Source: Symbiodinium natans
Taxonomy: Eukaryota; Sar; Dinophyceae; Suessiales; Symbiodiniaceae
Assembly: GCA_905221605.1 (NCBI GenBank)
Contig: CAJNDS010002035.1
Coordinates: 482,555-546,554, forward strand
Reading direction: 5' to 3'
DNA: 64,000 bases
Shown: piece after piece, positions 10,300 through 23,366 of the stretch
How positions within the stretch are numbered: the first letter of the stretch is position 1
Layout: the number at the start of each line of letters is the position of its first letter
Program-made: the position numbers and the translations under genes
Notes under the pieces: generated by a model
Told to the model about the DNA's origin: nothing
The model's database searches: none
The model's input: the letters and a program-made list of their open reading frames with translations, nothing else

Positions 10300-11297
10300 A
10301 TATAGTGATGGTTTGTCACCTTTCTTTGGGTTGGCGCCATGATTCCCACTATTCTTCCTGGTTACATTTTTGGTCATCTATGCTGTGATATTTGTGTTTT
10401 TTGTGCTTGATGGTGTTTTTGTGGTTGAGCATTGTTTTTTGGGAATTGGTGTGTTTAGTGAGTATTGTCATTTGCATTGTTCTCCGTTTGTTGCTCTTTT
10501 TGTTTACGTTTTTTTTTTCGAGCTTAAAGGATTACATGCATTTGAAGTTGTATTTGTTTTAGAAGGCTTGATTACTACACATGGTGTGACGCATAGTATT
10601 ATTTGTGCTGATGTTGCGAATAGGTTCTGAGGCAAACCATAAAAATTTCCTCTGCCATCATAGTCGTCCTTATCCTCCTCCTCCTCCTCCTCCTCCTCCT
10701 CCTCCTCCTCCTCCTCCTCGTCCTCGTCAACATCCTCATCGTCATCGGGATCGTCGTACTCATCATCACGGTCATTAATTACCACCACTGTAACCACTGT
10801 CGTTATCACCGTTTGTTTGTTAGCTTGCACCCCGCCCCCTTCCCACTATGCCGATGCAGGACTCCTTCCTTAAGACATTTCTTTTTGTATGGTCCTTGTC
10901 AACCACTTCTACAGCATAGGGACGCCAACCTAAGTCCTAAGCAAAGCCCTATGCATTGAAATCCTTATGCCCAAGCCCTGAATGTCCCTGAATCTTGAAT
11001 CCGAATCGCTCAACCCGAACCCCTCTTTGCCTTATAAGTTCGTCTTCGTTTAGGGCTGAAAATGTCACTGTCGACGTCGGGCTTACAGGCTTCCAGCTTT
11101 CCAGAATTTTCAGAGTTTAGGCACTTAGGGCTGATACGTTTCCAGCCTCTGGGACGTAGCATGCCTCACGTTGTGCCCTTGATGCTTCCTCTGCGCATGC
11201 TGCGAGAGTCGGAAAGCCCTCTGCTCCCAACAAGCCTTTGCTCCAGGAAGTCTCGGCAAAGGAGCCTGACTTGATGCCGATACAAGAAGGAGCGCTG
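10300..11297. other. T/G-rich tract, CCT microsatellite and unassigned DNA
   Basis: 10,330-10,630 is T/G-rich and open on the plus strand without a recognisable domain. At 10,674-10,728 a CTC/CCT triplet repeat followed by GTC/ATC triplets keeps the minus strand open as a poly-Glu/Asp frame. 11,062-11,274 has a 70-codon plus-strand frame with no similarity I recognise. Confidence 0.5.
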
Positions 11298-11389
11298 GGT
11301 TTAGGGGTTTAGGGGTTTAGGGGTTTAGGGTTTAGGGTTTAGGGTTTAGGGTTTAGGGTTTAGGGTTTAGGGTTTAGGGTTTAGGGGTT
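11298..11389 (+). repeat. interstitial TTTAGGG array
   Basis: Starts with four TTTAGGGG units and turns into perfect TTTAGGG, then ends in TTTAGGGG again. Confidence 0.95.
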
Positions 11390-14300
11390 GCTGTACATGC
11401 CCTGAAACAACCGCGGCAATTGCATAAGGTGTGGCAGTTCCTGAACCCACTTCGAAGAATCGTTCCTGGTCGTTCACTTGGGCTCGAAGTCCCCCAATGC
11501 AGGCTTGAAGGTAGGCACTTGGGACTCGGGACATTTCAGATTTTCCCTCCTTGGGCTTCAGATGACCATACTCGGGAAGACTAGGACACGCAGTCGGCCC
11601 TTACTCCCTTGTTTTAGGGGCTTAGGCAAGCGCCTATAAATCGAAAAGGGGGACCCTTGTTATTCCTAGGCGACTCTTGGGTCTAAACCCTAAACCCTAA
11701 ACCCTCAAACCCTCAAACCCTCAAACCCTCAAACCCTCAAACCCTCAAACCCTAAACCCTAAACCCTAAACCCGAAGTTCTTTTTCAGAGGGTTCTAACG
11801 GGCCATGCCAGGCTTGAATTTTAAGGGGAACCTTGCGAACCCGACGTCTGATGAGCCTAAGGTTTAGGGGTTTATCCCCTACACCCTACACCCTAAACCC
11901 TAAACTCTAAACCCTAAACCCTAAACTCAGGGCCTAGGCCGCCCCCCTACGTTCGGGGGCGGCGCTTAAGCTTTGACCTCGATGGTGCAAGCCGACCCAG
12001 ATCGCTCGCCCGCCTCCACAGCATGGGGTCGGTAGCGCCCACGATGATACCCCAAACCCTGACGTGGCGCTGGGCATGGGGCTGCCCCCAGGACGCCAGT
12101 CCAGGGGGTCCCGGACCCCTCGCCGCAGCGTGCGGGCCGCTGGGACAGCCTGCTCGACCCTAACCCCCTCAGCCTCCTGGGCCCCTGAATCCCTTGATCC
12201 CCTGCACCCGCCTTTGTGCTGGTTGCCCAGGCCCTCTGGGCCTTTCTGAACCTGAACTGGGCTGACGACCACCGCGACGGAATGAAAAAGTTTTAGGAAG
12301 TAAGCCGTTGGCTTGAGTTTAGGCTTAAACCCTAAAAGGAATAGGTTTGGGTGGCTTTGCCGCCTCGGACGGCGTGGGGTGGGAGAAAAATGTTAGATGG
12401 CCTTCCACAATCGGGCCAAAGCTGCTCTTCGCGCCTCACGAAGCTTTCGAGCTTGTTCTAAAACCTAACCTTCACAGCATCTACGCCCTATCACAGCAAA
12501 CCCTAAAACCCTAAAACCCTAAACCCTAAGCCCTAAACCCTAAGCCCTAAACCCACTCCTGGCCAGGAGCTCTTGGCCTGCACCCCCTGATGTTCAAGAG
12601 GTGGGGGGGGGGGTTCCGAAAGCCTCAGAGAGGGCAGAGGGGGGGGGGGGGGTTCCTTCAGAGTACGAACCCTAAAGAAGGTTGTAACCATAGTTGCCCT
12701 ACTTCTAACCCCACTTATAAGTGTGTTGGGGGATTGGGGTTTCGTTCCTTGTCTATTTGCAAAACATAGGGGCTTTAGGGTTGGTTTGGGGTTGAGTTAT
12801 TTGTTTTGAGAGGGAGTGGGGGGTTGTCAGGGGAGCACCCTAACCGCAAGAGACTCCCCCCTACACCCTAAAACTCCCATGCATCTTGGGTTTAGGGTGC
12901 GAATCAGTTGAGGGTTCAGAGGTGTTTTAGACCCTAAACCCTAGAAAGTTACTCCAGACCCTAAACCGTAGATAACCCCAGCCCCAAACCCTAAACCCTG
13001 AACCCTGGGTTGAATCAGGTTTTGGTGAACCCGGATTCGGGTTCAGGCGTTTTTGTTGAGGGCTTATAGGGTTTGTGGCCCAGCTAGTATGTTATGGGTT
13101 TGTAGTGGCTAGGGTTTAGGGTTGAGGGTTGAGGGTTGAGGGTTTAGGGTTTAGGGTTTAGGGTTTTGGGTTTTGGGTTTAGGGTTTAGGGTGGGTGCTT
13201 GAGGTTCGGTAGCATCTTGAGTCCAAGCCTTGCTTTCGTACTTCCAAAGGATGATTCACTATCGGTGAGGTTCTTCAAGCGTGGGATGTTCCACCTTGTA
13301 CTAGCAGTCCTGAATAGGGATTATAGTAGGGGTGCTCTAGTCCCTATTAAAAAAAAGTAGAAGGGGGAAGATCCCAACCCAAACCCCAAAACCTAGTTCT
13401 TCTCCGCGGGCCTTGCCTTTTAGGTCCTGCTTTGGCGATGGCGGGTCCACACAGGCCCCATCCGAGATTCCTGGCCTGCAGTGGCAGCAAAGGGCTAATG
13501 TTCGGGTCCTTTTCATAAACACCCCTTCCCCCCAATCTTGTTTTGGTCCCCGGGGTTTGGAGGGGTGGAAAAAAAGAGGGGGTGTCAATAATGTGGATTC
13601 TGGGGGTCTGGGGTCCAGTTTCTCGCAGCTCTGGAGCTGCAGCAATCTCAGAAGACAAGCACTCTCAAACGAGATCTGCTTCTCTGAAGACTGAGCCTCG
13701 GAGCTCTTTCAAGCCAGCTCAGCTGAAAAGTCTTCTCTGCAATGGAACTCGTACGCAATGTTCAGTAAAGTTTTCAATTCCTGGCCGGAAAATTTTACAA
13801 TTACCACCCCATTATTATTATCACCGGACCCCCCTATATAGACTTGTTTACATACATCGGCCCGAAAACCTCCCGTAATGGAAAGTAGTCTTTGGCTGGG
13901 GCCCTCTGGCCCAGCGAATATTCCTATTACCACCCCATTTATAAATGGGGCTTTAGAATTTCAGTGGGATTTAGGGATTGTGGTTGGAATCTAGGCCTCT
14001 CGAACACCAAACCCCGATCATCGGTGAGCACTGTCTGTCATGGAAAGGCCAACTGCTGCAGGCGTCGGTCTTCAAACTTCTACCTCCAAAAAGGGACCCA
14101 AGCAAGCCAACCACAGATCCCCCACCCTCGTCCCAAGCCCTTCAAACAACCCTAAAAACCCTAAACCACAAACCCTAAACCCTAAACCCCAAGCCCTAAA
14201 CCCTAAACCTTAAACCCCAAACCCAGCCTCCACCGGCCACCTCTGAGGCGCATCGTTGCCGCCGCTCGTGGCAGCAGTTATGTGATGCCTTGTGATGAAT

Positions 14301-15238
14301 TTTGAGGTTTAGGGTCTAGGGTTTAGGGTTTAGGGTTTAGGGTTTAGGGTTTAGGGTTTAGGGTTTGTTTACACGTCACCATAGAGCGTGCTGAGAGGCA
14401 GCCATATACTTCTAAAGTTCTATGTTCTTTAGTTGTATAGCTATATATCTACATGTATGTGGAGTTGCATGCGATAATGTTTTTGAACAGGCCAGCAGCA
14501 GGTCCCTGTTCTTCGTTCAGGGGGCTGATCAGGTTTCCGGCTGAGGTTCGCTGCTGCCCTGTGTTACGCGTTGGCAGCTCTTGGTATCGGCATCTTCAGA
14601 ACAGATCCCTTCTGGGAATATACTGGAAGCTGCACAATGCATCCGATTTTCCTCGATCTGCTTGCCTCTCCTTAGGATGAGCAGAACGAGAGCTCATCTG
14701 AGCACTGCGACGTGGTCCTCGATGCAGCTCGACCTTATCCAGTTTCCCACGGCGCGCGCGCAACCAGAGATCGGAAAGCTTGAGGGTTTGGAGCATCCTC
14801 GGGTCCTCACCGATGAGTCCCACAGAACTCGGATGTTTTACATCATTTCGTGGGTTTAGGAGGAGCTGGGAATAATCTTTCAGAGGATTTTCAGGGCCAT
14901 CCTCTCATCCTGTAGGACCATTCCCTACTAAGAACCAGCCAGTCTTGCCAAGGAAGGGAGACGACACCTGGAGCCAAGCGTGCCCCAGGACGCCGGACAT
15001 GCAAGCGTCAGAACACCCCAAACGCTCAACCCCCTAAGCCTCAAACCCTAAGCTCTAAACCCTAAACCCTAAACTCCTCAAACCCGAGGGTTTACCTGCT
15101 TCCCGGAATTCCCCAAGGTACCCTATATATATATATATATACACACACCCCTAAAGAACCCTTAAAAACGGGATAACGACCGGATTATACAGTACAGGGG
15201 TACACCTAATTCCCTGAATTCCCTAAGGGGCCGTTTAC
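11390..15238. other. no gene supported; telomere runs and unassigned spacers
   Basis: Telomere-type runs at 11,690-11,775 (CCCTAAA turning to CCCTCAAA), 12,500-12,555, 13,103-13,190 and 14,305-14,368. G homopolymers at 12,602 and 12,641. Spacers at 12,050-12,250, 13,400-13,700 and 14,450-14,860 have higher GC content and open frames of 60-110 codons on both strands with no domain that I can name; they may hide exons but I cannot fix boundaries. An AT dinucleotide run lies at 15,123-15,141. Confidence 0.5.
13282..13377. mobile_element. short TIR element, family A (copy 2)
   Basis: Left end TGGGATGTTCCACCTTGTAC, right end GAAGATCCCAA preceded by an A/G run. The interior shares TAGGGATTATAGTAGGGG and AGTCCCTATTAA with the other copies. 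Confidence 0.65.
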
Positions 15239-15350
15239 CTACGATTTGCTTTAAAAAACACATTCTTCCTTGGCAGGGCAAAATCTAGGGATCTTGTTTG
15301 TTTTCTCTTTTTTGCCGGGGGGGGGGGGGGGGGACCCTAAGCAAATTGTA
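15239..15350. mobile_element. short TIR element, family C
   Basis: Ends TACGATTTGCTTTAAA and CCCTAAGCAAATTGTA are inverted; the interior includes a G homopolymer (about 15,317-15,333). Confidence 0.5.
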
Positions 15351-17984
15351 CTTGCCCAACATATCGCCGTTTTTGTTCCGTGCCAGTCGCAGAGTCAGAG
15401 CTGGAGCCAAACAGTGCCAAGCAGCCTTTCGGTTAGGGTTTAGGACCGTTTAGGACCGTAGGGTTTAGGGTTTAGGTGTTTAGGGTTTAGGGTTTAGGGC
15501 CACTAGGGTGTAGGGTTTAGGGGTTGGGGTATAGGGTTTAGGGTTTAGGGTTTAGGGCCGTTTAGGCTTTAGGGTTTGGGGTTGGCAACTGCAGCAGTAA
15601 GGAAGTGAGACCAAGGTTCTCCAGCAAAAATTCAGTGGCCAGCCTATCAACGCGCCGGTGTGCGGCCTGGTTATCTACGCTGATTTTTCGAGGTTATCTT
15701 AAACGAGTTTTTAGGCATGGGCCTGCACAAATTGCAAACGTGAAAGCGCAGGAAGCACCACTGTCAGCGATGAATCTGTGTGACACAAAATCTCATCTTT
15801 CGTCTCAGTAAGGTGCAAGCCCTAGATTTTCCACACGCCGGTACTGTTCAGTTGCAGCCGGTCTTCTCCGGCGACAAGTACGGAGAAGCTCTGATTAAGT
15901 GCATTTTCTGCTTTGGAGCCTTTAGGGCTTCGGGCTCAGGGTTTGGGGGTTGAGAGGTTAGACTCCTAAACGTGGCAAGGAGATTGAAGAAGAGACCTGC
16001 GGGTGGGCAAACGGGCTGGGTGGAACATAAAACTCAACCAGGCGTTTTTTTTTGTAAGTATCCAAAGCGAGACCCCAATATTTCGGGAGCGGAGCATTTC
16101 CCAAAGTGGCACCCCATATGTACCACAAATACAGATCCTTTTGCACTCAACCCCAAAGCAAAAGGAAAAGAACAACATCCCTACATTCCCCTGATAAGGA
16201 AGATATTTTTTTCCTAAGCAAATGGTAGAAACATGTACCCTGATTTTCGGCAAGTTGAATGTTGACCCTGCCTCCATCCCTGCGACAGGAGCGGTTTCCT
16301 GGAATGGCGAGGCAAGCTCGCCACAATCTGAGGGTATAGGGTTTAGGGGTTATAGGGTTTGGGTTTGAGGTTTAGGGCTTAGGGTATAGGGTGTAGGGTT
16401 TAGGGTTTAGGGTTTAGGGCTTTCTGTCCCGTCAAGATCCCCAGTGGTGTAGGGAGCTCACCGCGAGATCTACTGGCTCTTCGTAGGAATGCAGGAGCTA
16501 GGTACCTTTTTTCTCCCTACATATCCCTGTATAAGGCATAAGTTATATAGTATAGGGGGTACCTCCCTACTAAGAACCCATCCCTAAACCCTAAACCCCA
16601 AAGCCATTGATGTCGAGAGCTCACCACGAAGAATCTCAACCCAAACCCTAAAGCCTTTATCTTAAGTGGGTCCAAGGAGGGGAAGTGACTGAGGCTTCCC
16701 TCAAACTCGGGGAGACCCTGAGTCCTGAAACCGCTATGTAACGCCGAAGCCCTGAAAGCCTCAACCCCCTGAAGCCTGGAAACCGTTTAGGGTTTAGGGA
16801 ATTAAGGGTTTAGGGTTTAGGGTTTAGGACCCCTTAGGCAACCTAAGGCAACCTACGCCCCCCCCCCCCCCCCCCAACAAAAAAAAAAAAAAAATCAAAA
16901 CCAACATGTCCTGTGCAGGCAAGCGCGTATGGCTGTTGCTCCGGTTGCCGACATCGCCGCTCAGCTTCTGAAGATGGTTGGGGGCGGGTTTAGGGTTTAG
17001 GGTTATAGGGTTCTTAAGGGGGGGGTTCAAGGAGAGTACGTCACCCAAGGTTCCCTCATACTCCCCACTACTCCTTCGAAGGCTCCCTAAGCTTCTTTAG
17101 GTTTTCTAGGTCACTACCCCATGAGCCCCCCTCCCTTCAGAACCTTGTAAGTGGGGGTCGTTCTATGGGCCCTTGAAGGTGGTCCCTGACCTCCGTGGAA
17201 GGGTTATCCCTAGATTGCCCTTCTAAGGACGAAGACATGGTGTTTTTTGAGGAGTAACCCTAAACCCCTACAATAACCCTAAACCCAGCAACCCCAAACC
17301 CTCTAACCCTCTAACCCTAAACCCTGAAAGAAGCCCGAAAAACCTCATTGTTGGTCGAAGTTTCGGGCCTGCAACGGTCGAGTTTGCAAGAATGCCAGAG
17401 CCTTAGAAGCCCTAATTAACTTGAAGCTTTGCAGGCCTCGGACCCTAAGCTTCCAAAATCCTGAAACCCTAGACCTCCGAAATCCTCAGACCCTAAACCT
17501 CCGAAATCCTGAGACCCTAAACCCCAAACCCTGAACCCTGTAAACCCGAAACCCCCAAGAAAACGCTTTCTTGGCGTTCAGTCGGTCTTTGCCGCCTCGC
17601 CGTCGGAGATGCTCAGCAGGCACTCGAGGCCTCCCTGGGAGCTTCGGCCGTTGGCTGATGCTTTGCGTTCGGGGTTACTCACAGCCCTCAACCCGGAGCA
17701 GTCAACCCCAAAGCCCTAAACCCTAAACCCGCAACCCTAAGCTCCTCAACCCTCAACTCGCAACCCGCAACCCTCAACCCTAAGCTCCTCAACCCTCAAC
17801 CCTCCACCCTCAACCCTCCACCACAGCCCTAGAGTTTAGGGCTTGGGGCAGAGGGTTGCAAACCCTCCGAGGACTCCCTGTGGCCCCTTTTGGCCCTTTT
17901 TCGGGTTCCGGCTTCCTTTCTTGATATGTTAAACTCCCCCAAAATTAGTCACGCGGCTTAGTATCTGTATAATATTAATATCAA
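15351..17984. other. no gene supported; degenerate telomere runs
   Basis: Short TTTAGGG runs at 15,433-15,570, 16,335-16,415 and 16,785-16,828; C/A homopolymers at 16,858-16,892; a short element with ends GGTACCTTTTTTCTCCCTAC and GGGGGTACCTCCCTAC at about 16,501-16,568; CCCTAAA and CCCTCAA runs at 17,250-17,330 and 17,700-17,830. Open frames around 15,605-15,811 and 15,966-16,277 have no recognisable domain. Confidence 0.5.
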
Positions 17985-17989
17985 TATGC

Positions 17990-18020
<31 letters not shown>

Positions 18021-18215
18021 CACACATCTGTGTATGTCTGTGTGTATGTTTGCATGCATGCATGCATGCATGCATGCATGCATGCATGGATCTATGGATG
18101 CATGGATGTATGGATGTATGGATGTTTGGATGTATGGATGTATGGATGGATGTATGTATGTATGTATGTACGTATGTATGGATATATATATATATATATA
18201 TATGTATATACATAC
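17985..18215. repeat. compound TA / ATGC / ATGG / ATGT microsatellite
   Basis: TATA tracts flank ATGC, ATGG and ATGT tetramers. Overlapping Cys/Met/His-rich frames on both strands are artefacts of the tetramers. Confidence 0.9.
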
Positions 18216-18286
18216 ATACCATGTGCATGCAACATGTTGACTACAGGGAAGCCCAGCCTCTGCCTCTGGAGCTGTCTGGAGCGACT

Positions 18287-18405
18287 ATTTGCTTAAGGAG
18301 CCCCCCCCCCCCCCCCCCCGCAAGCCAAAAAACACAACAACAATCCCTATACTGCCCTTATAAGGAAGAACATGTTTTTGACTGTTTGGGGGGTCTTAAG
18401 CAGAT
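18287..18405. mobile_element. short TIR element, family C
   Basis: Left end ATTTGCTTAAGGAGCCCC, right end GGGGGTCTTAAGCAGAT, inverted. The interior has a C homopolymer (about 18,301-18,319) and CCCTTATAAGG. The copy at 49,093-49,203 shares the C run and the CCTTATAAGG core. Confidence 0.65.
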
Positions 18406-18508
18406 AGTAGTGGAGATCGGCGTAGAAAAGCTTGACAGGTTCATCGACGAGGAGGCCGAGGAGGGTTTTCAAGAAGTGGAGCTCCTTGCCCGCATCTATA
18501 AAGAAGGG
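18401..18508 (+). CDS. possible exon of unknown protein
   Basis: Directly at the right end of the family C element, an open segment of about 36 codons is acidic and helix-like (IDEEAEEGFQEVELLARIYK). It has none of the repeat character of its surroundings. CAG at 18,401-18,403, inside the element end, could be the acceptor. No family recognised; boundaries not fixed. Confidence 0.3.
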
Positions 18509-19782
18509 TTTAGGGTTAGGGTACAGGGTCCTTGGGAGAGTTTTCCTGATTGGGTTCAAGAGGATTCTATTGAGGAATCTTCTTTCAGAGGGTTTTTCAG
18601 GGGCCATCCTAGTTAGAACAGGCTCAGATGCGCATGATCGCACATGGGGAGGAGGGATGGGGCATCGTCCGCAGGTCTCACACCTACACTGTGGATGCTG
18701 GCGCCTCAGTTTCGGCGCTCGGAGCTGCAGACCAAGAGTTGGCCCATCTAACCCCCATAAGCCCTGGAAACCAAAAACCTAAGGTCACGGTTGGTGAGGC
18801 GGGAGCCCCAGAAGTCTGCGCGGGGATGCCACGTGCCACGTGCCAACCGCTTCTGCTGAGTAGCGGCTGTTGTGCATGAAGAGGCATCGAGAGGCATCGA
18901 GAGAGAGAGAGAGAGCGCGAGCGAGCGAAAGAGAGAGAGAGAGAGAGATCTTGTTTTATCAGGACGGGCGAAAAGTATCTGTGGGAGGAATGAGGCTGCG
19001 GTTGTTGATAGAGGGGGCCACACAGCCCTCAAACCCTTTCAGTCTTGGGTAGGATTTCTCTAGCATGGGAAGAAGGCCTGATTTATGGGCGGGGTGCGCC
19101 GACCATGATAGGGAAGAGAAGAAGGAAAGAGGAAGCTTCCCGCGTGCCCCCGAAAGCAACGCAAACCGCACGTTTACCTGTGTCCTTACAGCCGCGATGC
19201 ATCCTAAAACCCTCAGACCCAAAATCACAAGCGCCTGAGCCGGAGAAGGACCTGCTGGGTCTTGGCTTGCTCCTGGATGTTGGCGACGAGCCGGCGTCCG
19301 TCGTGCATGTGCGGCCAGGCGTGTGACTTCGAACCTCTTGGGTTGCGATGCGGCTTGCAGCGCTTCTATTCAACCCTAAGCGAAGACCCTAAACCTGAAG
19401 CCGTTCAACCCTAAGTAAGGACCCTAAAGCTGAAGCCCTTCAACCCTAAGCAAAGACCCTAAACCTGCAGCCCATCAACCCTAAGCAAGGACCCTAAACC
19501 TGAAGCCCTTCAGGCAGCCTGCTTCACCGATGGAATCTCAGGCCAGGATCGCAGCTCACCCATTCTTCTTTCAATAGGGATGTCGGGGTTCGGGGGTTCC
19601 GAACTGTAGGGTTTCAGCTTGTGGCTCTCCAGCTGTTGCATGCCTGGAGCGCTCTGGTTCGGGTGTGGGCTGAGGTGCGCACAGGAACAAGTGGCCGTGG
19701 CCCCAGCAGATGAATGTGAAGTTGCTTCTGTAGCTGCAGAGAGCTTTGGCTATGCAGAGATGCGGGAGCGAAGTAAGTGGGT

Positions 19783-19879
19783 AGTTCTCTAAATTAGGGC
19801 CCCTGCTATTGGGTTATAGTGACTTATAGTGCTGCGCTCTTGAAATGAGGACCCTGAAATAACCCTTGTTTGGAGAACT
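19783..19879. mobile_element. short TIR element, family B (copy 2)
   Basis: Left AGTTCTCTAAATTAGGGCCC, right end GGAGAACT. Flanks GGGT/ACTACCC extend the symmetry outward, so the full inverted ends may be GGGTAGTTCTC and GAGAACTAACTACCC. Confidence 0.65.
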
Positions 19880-21107
19880 AACTACCCAAGTGCATCTGCA
19901 CAGCAGAGACTTCGAACACAGCTTCGTTGTTAGACAAGCTGACAGAAGCAAGATGCTCGGCAAAGCATTTTTCATCACAAAGTGTGCCAACACTTGCCAT
20001 CACCGGCTGTTGCCGGAACTGGACCCTAAACCCTAAACCCTAAACCCTAAACCCTAAACCCTAAACCCTCTTTCAAGGTCAGAAGAGGCGATCTTCTGCT
20101 TGCAGTCGATGGCGAGACGAAGCCGTGGGCTTAGTTAGCCGACATGGCTTCATCTCGGCGGTAGCTGTAGAACTCTGTGTGAGAGAGGGTTTAGGGTTTA
20201 GGGTTTAGGGTTTAGGGTTTAGGGTTTAGGGTTTAGGGTTTAGGGTAGGATGGACACTCGATGCTTACAGCCTACACCCTCCAGAGATGTGTGCACCGCA
20301 ACAAGCCCAAATGTCAGGAGGCCAACAGAGCTCCGGCTTCCTTCTTTGGGATTTTACGCAAATAGGAGACCCCATCCCCCCCCAGCATAGATCCTCCAAC
20401 TACTAGGATCACCTTATGATCAGGAACATGATAAGGAACCCCAATAAGGTAGCCGTAATATCGTAAGCCCCCACTTGGGATAATATTGCGACTATAATAG
20501 TCAGGCTACCCGAAGACGGTGCCTAATCATGCACAGTGAGCCAAATCCTCTGTCCCAGTTTCGCCATACTTGCATAAACCGTGCACCCTACCGTATTTAA
20601 AGCAACTCAAAAGAAGCCCCTTGCTTGAAGGTTCACGGGGGGTTAAGGAGTCGGCGATCAGCCATGTCAACAAGGTAGCCCATGTCCCTAAAGTACTTGA
20701 ATTACTTGACAACCTTGCTGAAAAAACCGTAAAGGTCCTAGGTCCTACTTTTGACCCTATGAGCCGCCCCAAGCCCTAAAACCTTAGGGTTTAGGGTTTA
20801 GGGTTCAGGGTTTGGTACCACCACCCTAAACTCCATCATCCCCCCAAACCTCTAAACCTTAAACCCTCTGAACCCTCGAAACCCCTTAAGCCGCTTGAAG
20901 CCCCTTGGACCACCAAAACCACCGAAAGCCGAAATAATCCCTGAGCCCTAAACACTGAGCCCTTCGAACTTACCCTAAACCCGAAACCCTAAACCCTAAA
21001 CCCTAAACCCTAAACCCCCAAAAAAACCCTTGGTTCAGGCCCCCACTGGAGCTTGTAGCGGACCTGAACAACCGGGCCCCAGGGCTGCTGAGGCGCAAAG
21101 CCGGGTT

Positions 21108-21260
21108 AGGGTTTAGGGTTTAGGGTTTAGGGTTTAGGGTTTATAGGGTGTATAGGGTTTATAGGGTTTATAGGGTTTATAGGGTTTATAGGGTTTATAG
21201 GGTTTAGGGTTTAGGGTTTAGATTTTGGGGTTTAGGGTTTAGGGTTTAGGGTTTCGGGTT
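21108..21260 (+). repeat. telomere-type array containing a TTTATAGGG block
   Basis: TTTAGGG units switch to six or seven TTTATAGGG nonamers (about 21,140-21,200) and back to TTTAGGG. CCCTATAAA, the complement, is present at about 3780-3830 and CCCTATAAACCG at about 37,573. Confidence 0.9.
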
Positions 21261-22747
21261 TGGGGTCTAACTTGGTTAAGGGGTTTTAGGGGCTTTAGGG
21301 GGTTGGAGGCTTAGGGGATTTGGTTTGGCAGGTTGTAGGGGTTAAAGAGTCTATTTGGCTTTTGGGGGCTTAAGGGGGCCTGAGGGGGTTTAAGGGGCTA
21401 TAAGGGGCCTTAATTAAGGAGTTTTGAGGGTTAGGAGGTTGTAGGGGTTTAGGGGTCTATTCCGGCTGTTGGTGGCTTTGGTGGTCAAGGAGGTTGGGTT
21501 TTTTTTTGGCGTTTGGTGGAGGTCTGCGGAGCTTTACGGGCTAAAAAAAAAGCGGGCTTAAGGGACTTAAGGGGTGTTAGGGGTCTTAGGCAGCTTAGGG
21601 CTTAATGGGGTTTAAGGGGGATGCAGGGGCTTAGATATGTTTAGACTTCGCCAGTTTTTTTGGGGCCCATGTACGGCTGAGGCTGGAGAGTGGCGAAGGG
21701 TATGGCTTAGGGCTTCTGGGGAATTTTGAGCCCTTGGCAGGCTGACCTTCGCATTTGCGCAACGCTGCGGGCCTAGTCTGAGAAGCGCCTGAGGGTCCAG
21801 GGTTTAGGGTTTAGGGTTCAGGGTTTAGGGTTTAGGGTCTAGGGTTCAGGGTTTAGGGTTTAGGGTTCAGGGTGAAGAGCGTCTGCTGTTGGAACCATGG
21901 GCCCTTTGTTTGTGGTTCCTACCCTGCTTATGGCTTATGGGGGGATCCGAAGAATGGGCCATTAAAAAAGACATACATATATATATATATATGTAAATAT
22001 GTACATAGCTATATACATATATATATATATATATGCATACATATATATATATAATGGTTCTATAATTATAACAAGGGGCGCAAGTTAAGGGCCCGTACTT
22101 GGAACTCTAGATCAGGTGCAGACCAGCTGCCCACGGAGGGGCCGCCAAGGCCGCCAAGTTACGAGGCCTGGGTTGGGTCGTTCACAGCGCCCCCGTGCGG
22201 TTTAGGGTTTAGGGTTTAGGGTTTAGGGTTTCTTGGGACTACAGGGGTTTACATGGTTTGGGCTCTACGGCTAAGGCTTTAGGGCGCAAGCAAGGGCTTC
22301 AGGAGTGTATGGTTCTTAAAGGGCTTGGGGGCTCACAACTAGGGCTTTAAACCCTAAACTTCAAGGAATTAAGGCTTCGTGCTTGGGAGGCTTACAGGAT
22401 GAGGGCCAAAGATCCGAGCCCGGGTCCTTTGTGTTTGGGAACGACCGTATAACCCTATAGGGGGCTTTAGGGTTTAGGGTTTAGGGCTTGAGGGGGGGGG
22501 GGGGGGGGGGGAAACCTATTCCGGCGAGGTCGCTACGAAGAATCACACCACTGAGTTTAGTCCCCGGAGCAAAGTGGGGCTCTCTTAAGGGGGTCAAGGA
22601 TGCCAATGGTGGGTGGGTAGTAACTTGGTGGTACCCAGTGGTTCCCTTTCGGGGTTCAGAGTTCCCTTATCAAGTAACCAACCCCAAAAAGTTTGCCAAC
22701 AAGGGGTAGACGTATTGAAATACTGGGCTACAGGTTTGCCCAAGCTA

Positions 22748-22802
22748 ACCCCCTATTATAATCCCTATTAAGGACTCTTAGCATAAGGGGGGAACATCCC
22801 AA
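22748..22802. mobile_element. family A TIR element, right half only
   Basis: CCCCCTATTATAATCCCTAT then a right end GGGGGGAACATCCCAA. The left end is missing. Confidence 0.6.
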
Positions 22803-22942
22803 GCTCAGGGTCCTAAAACCCTAAGCCCTGAACCCTACTCCCCAAGCTGTCGAAGTGCCCAGAGGGGCACAAATTGGCCCCAGGCCGATTCCGTCATGGT
22901 GCGCATCGAGTGCTGCAACTTGGCGATCAACTGTTGAGAGCA

Positions 22943-23030
22943 GGGATGTTCCCCCTTATACTAACAGCTCCTTAGGGCTGATAATTGGGGGGGGGGGGGG
23001 GGTACTATAATCCCGATTAAGGATATCTAC
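22943..23030. mobile_element. family A TIR element, right end lost
   Basis: Left end GGGATGTTCCCCCTTATACT, then an interior carrying a G homopolymer (22,987-23,002); the right end has decayed into T/C-rich sequence. Confidence 0.6.
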
Positions 23031-23276
23031 CTTTTTCCCTCCCCACCCTTCTAACCCCTTCTAGCCCTTGTATCTGCGGCCCCCTTTTATTACATCCCTT
23101 ATCATCCCTTAGTATCCCTTACGACCCTTATAATCCCTTACAATTCCTTGCGACCCTTAGAATCCCGTACAACCCTTAAACCCCTGCAGGCCCCAAGCCC
23201 GATGGAAGAGTCTGAACCCGAACCCAAACCCGATCCCCTCCCCTCTCCCCCCCCAAACATCACCAAACAACGTGGG

Positions 23277-23366
23277 TTTAGGGTTTAGGGTTTGGTTTAG
23301 GGTTTAGGGTTTAGGGTTTAGGGTTTAGGGTTTAGGGTTTAGGGTTTAGGGTTTAGGGTTTAGGGC
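23277..23366 (+). repeat. interstitial TTTAGGG array
   Basis: About 12 head-to-tail units with one short unit near the start; a second array with alternating TTAGGG/TTTAGGG follows at 23,486-23,575. Confidence 0.95.

Noticed and set aside
10504-10830. Minus-strand frame with a poly-Glu/Asp stretch
   Set aside because: It is produced by a CTC/CCT triplet microsatellite and GTC/ATC repeats; the rest has no recognisable domain.
17929-18296. Cys/Met/His-rich and Ile/Tyr-rich overlapping frames
   Set aside because: They come from ATGC/ATGG/TATA microsatellites open in all frames.
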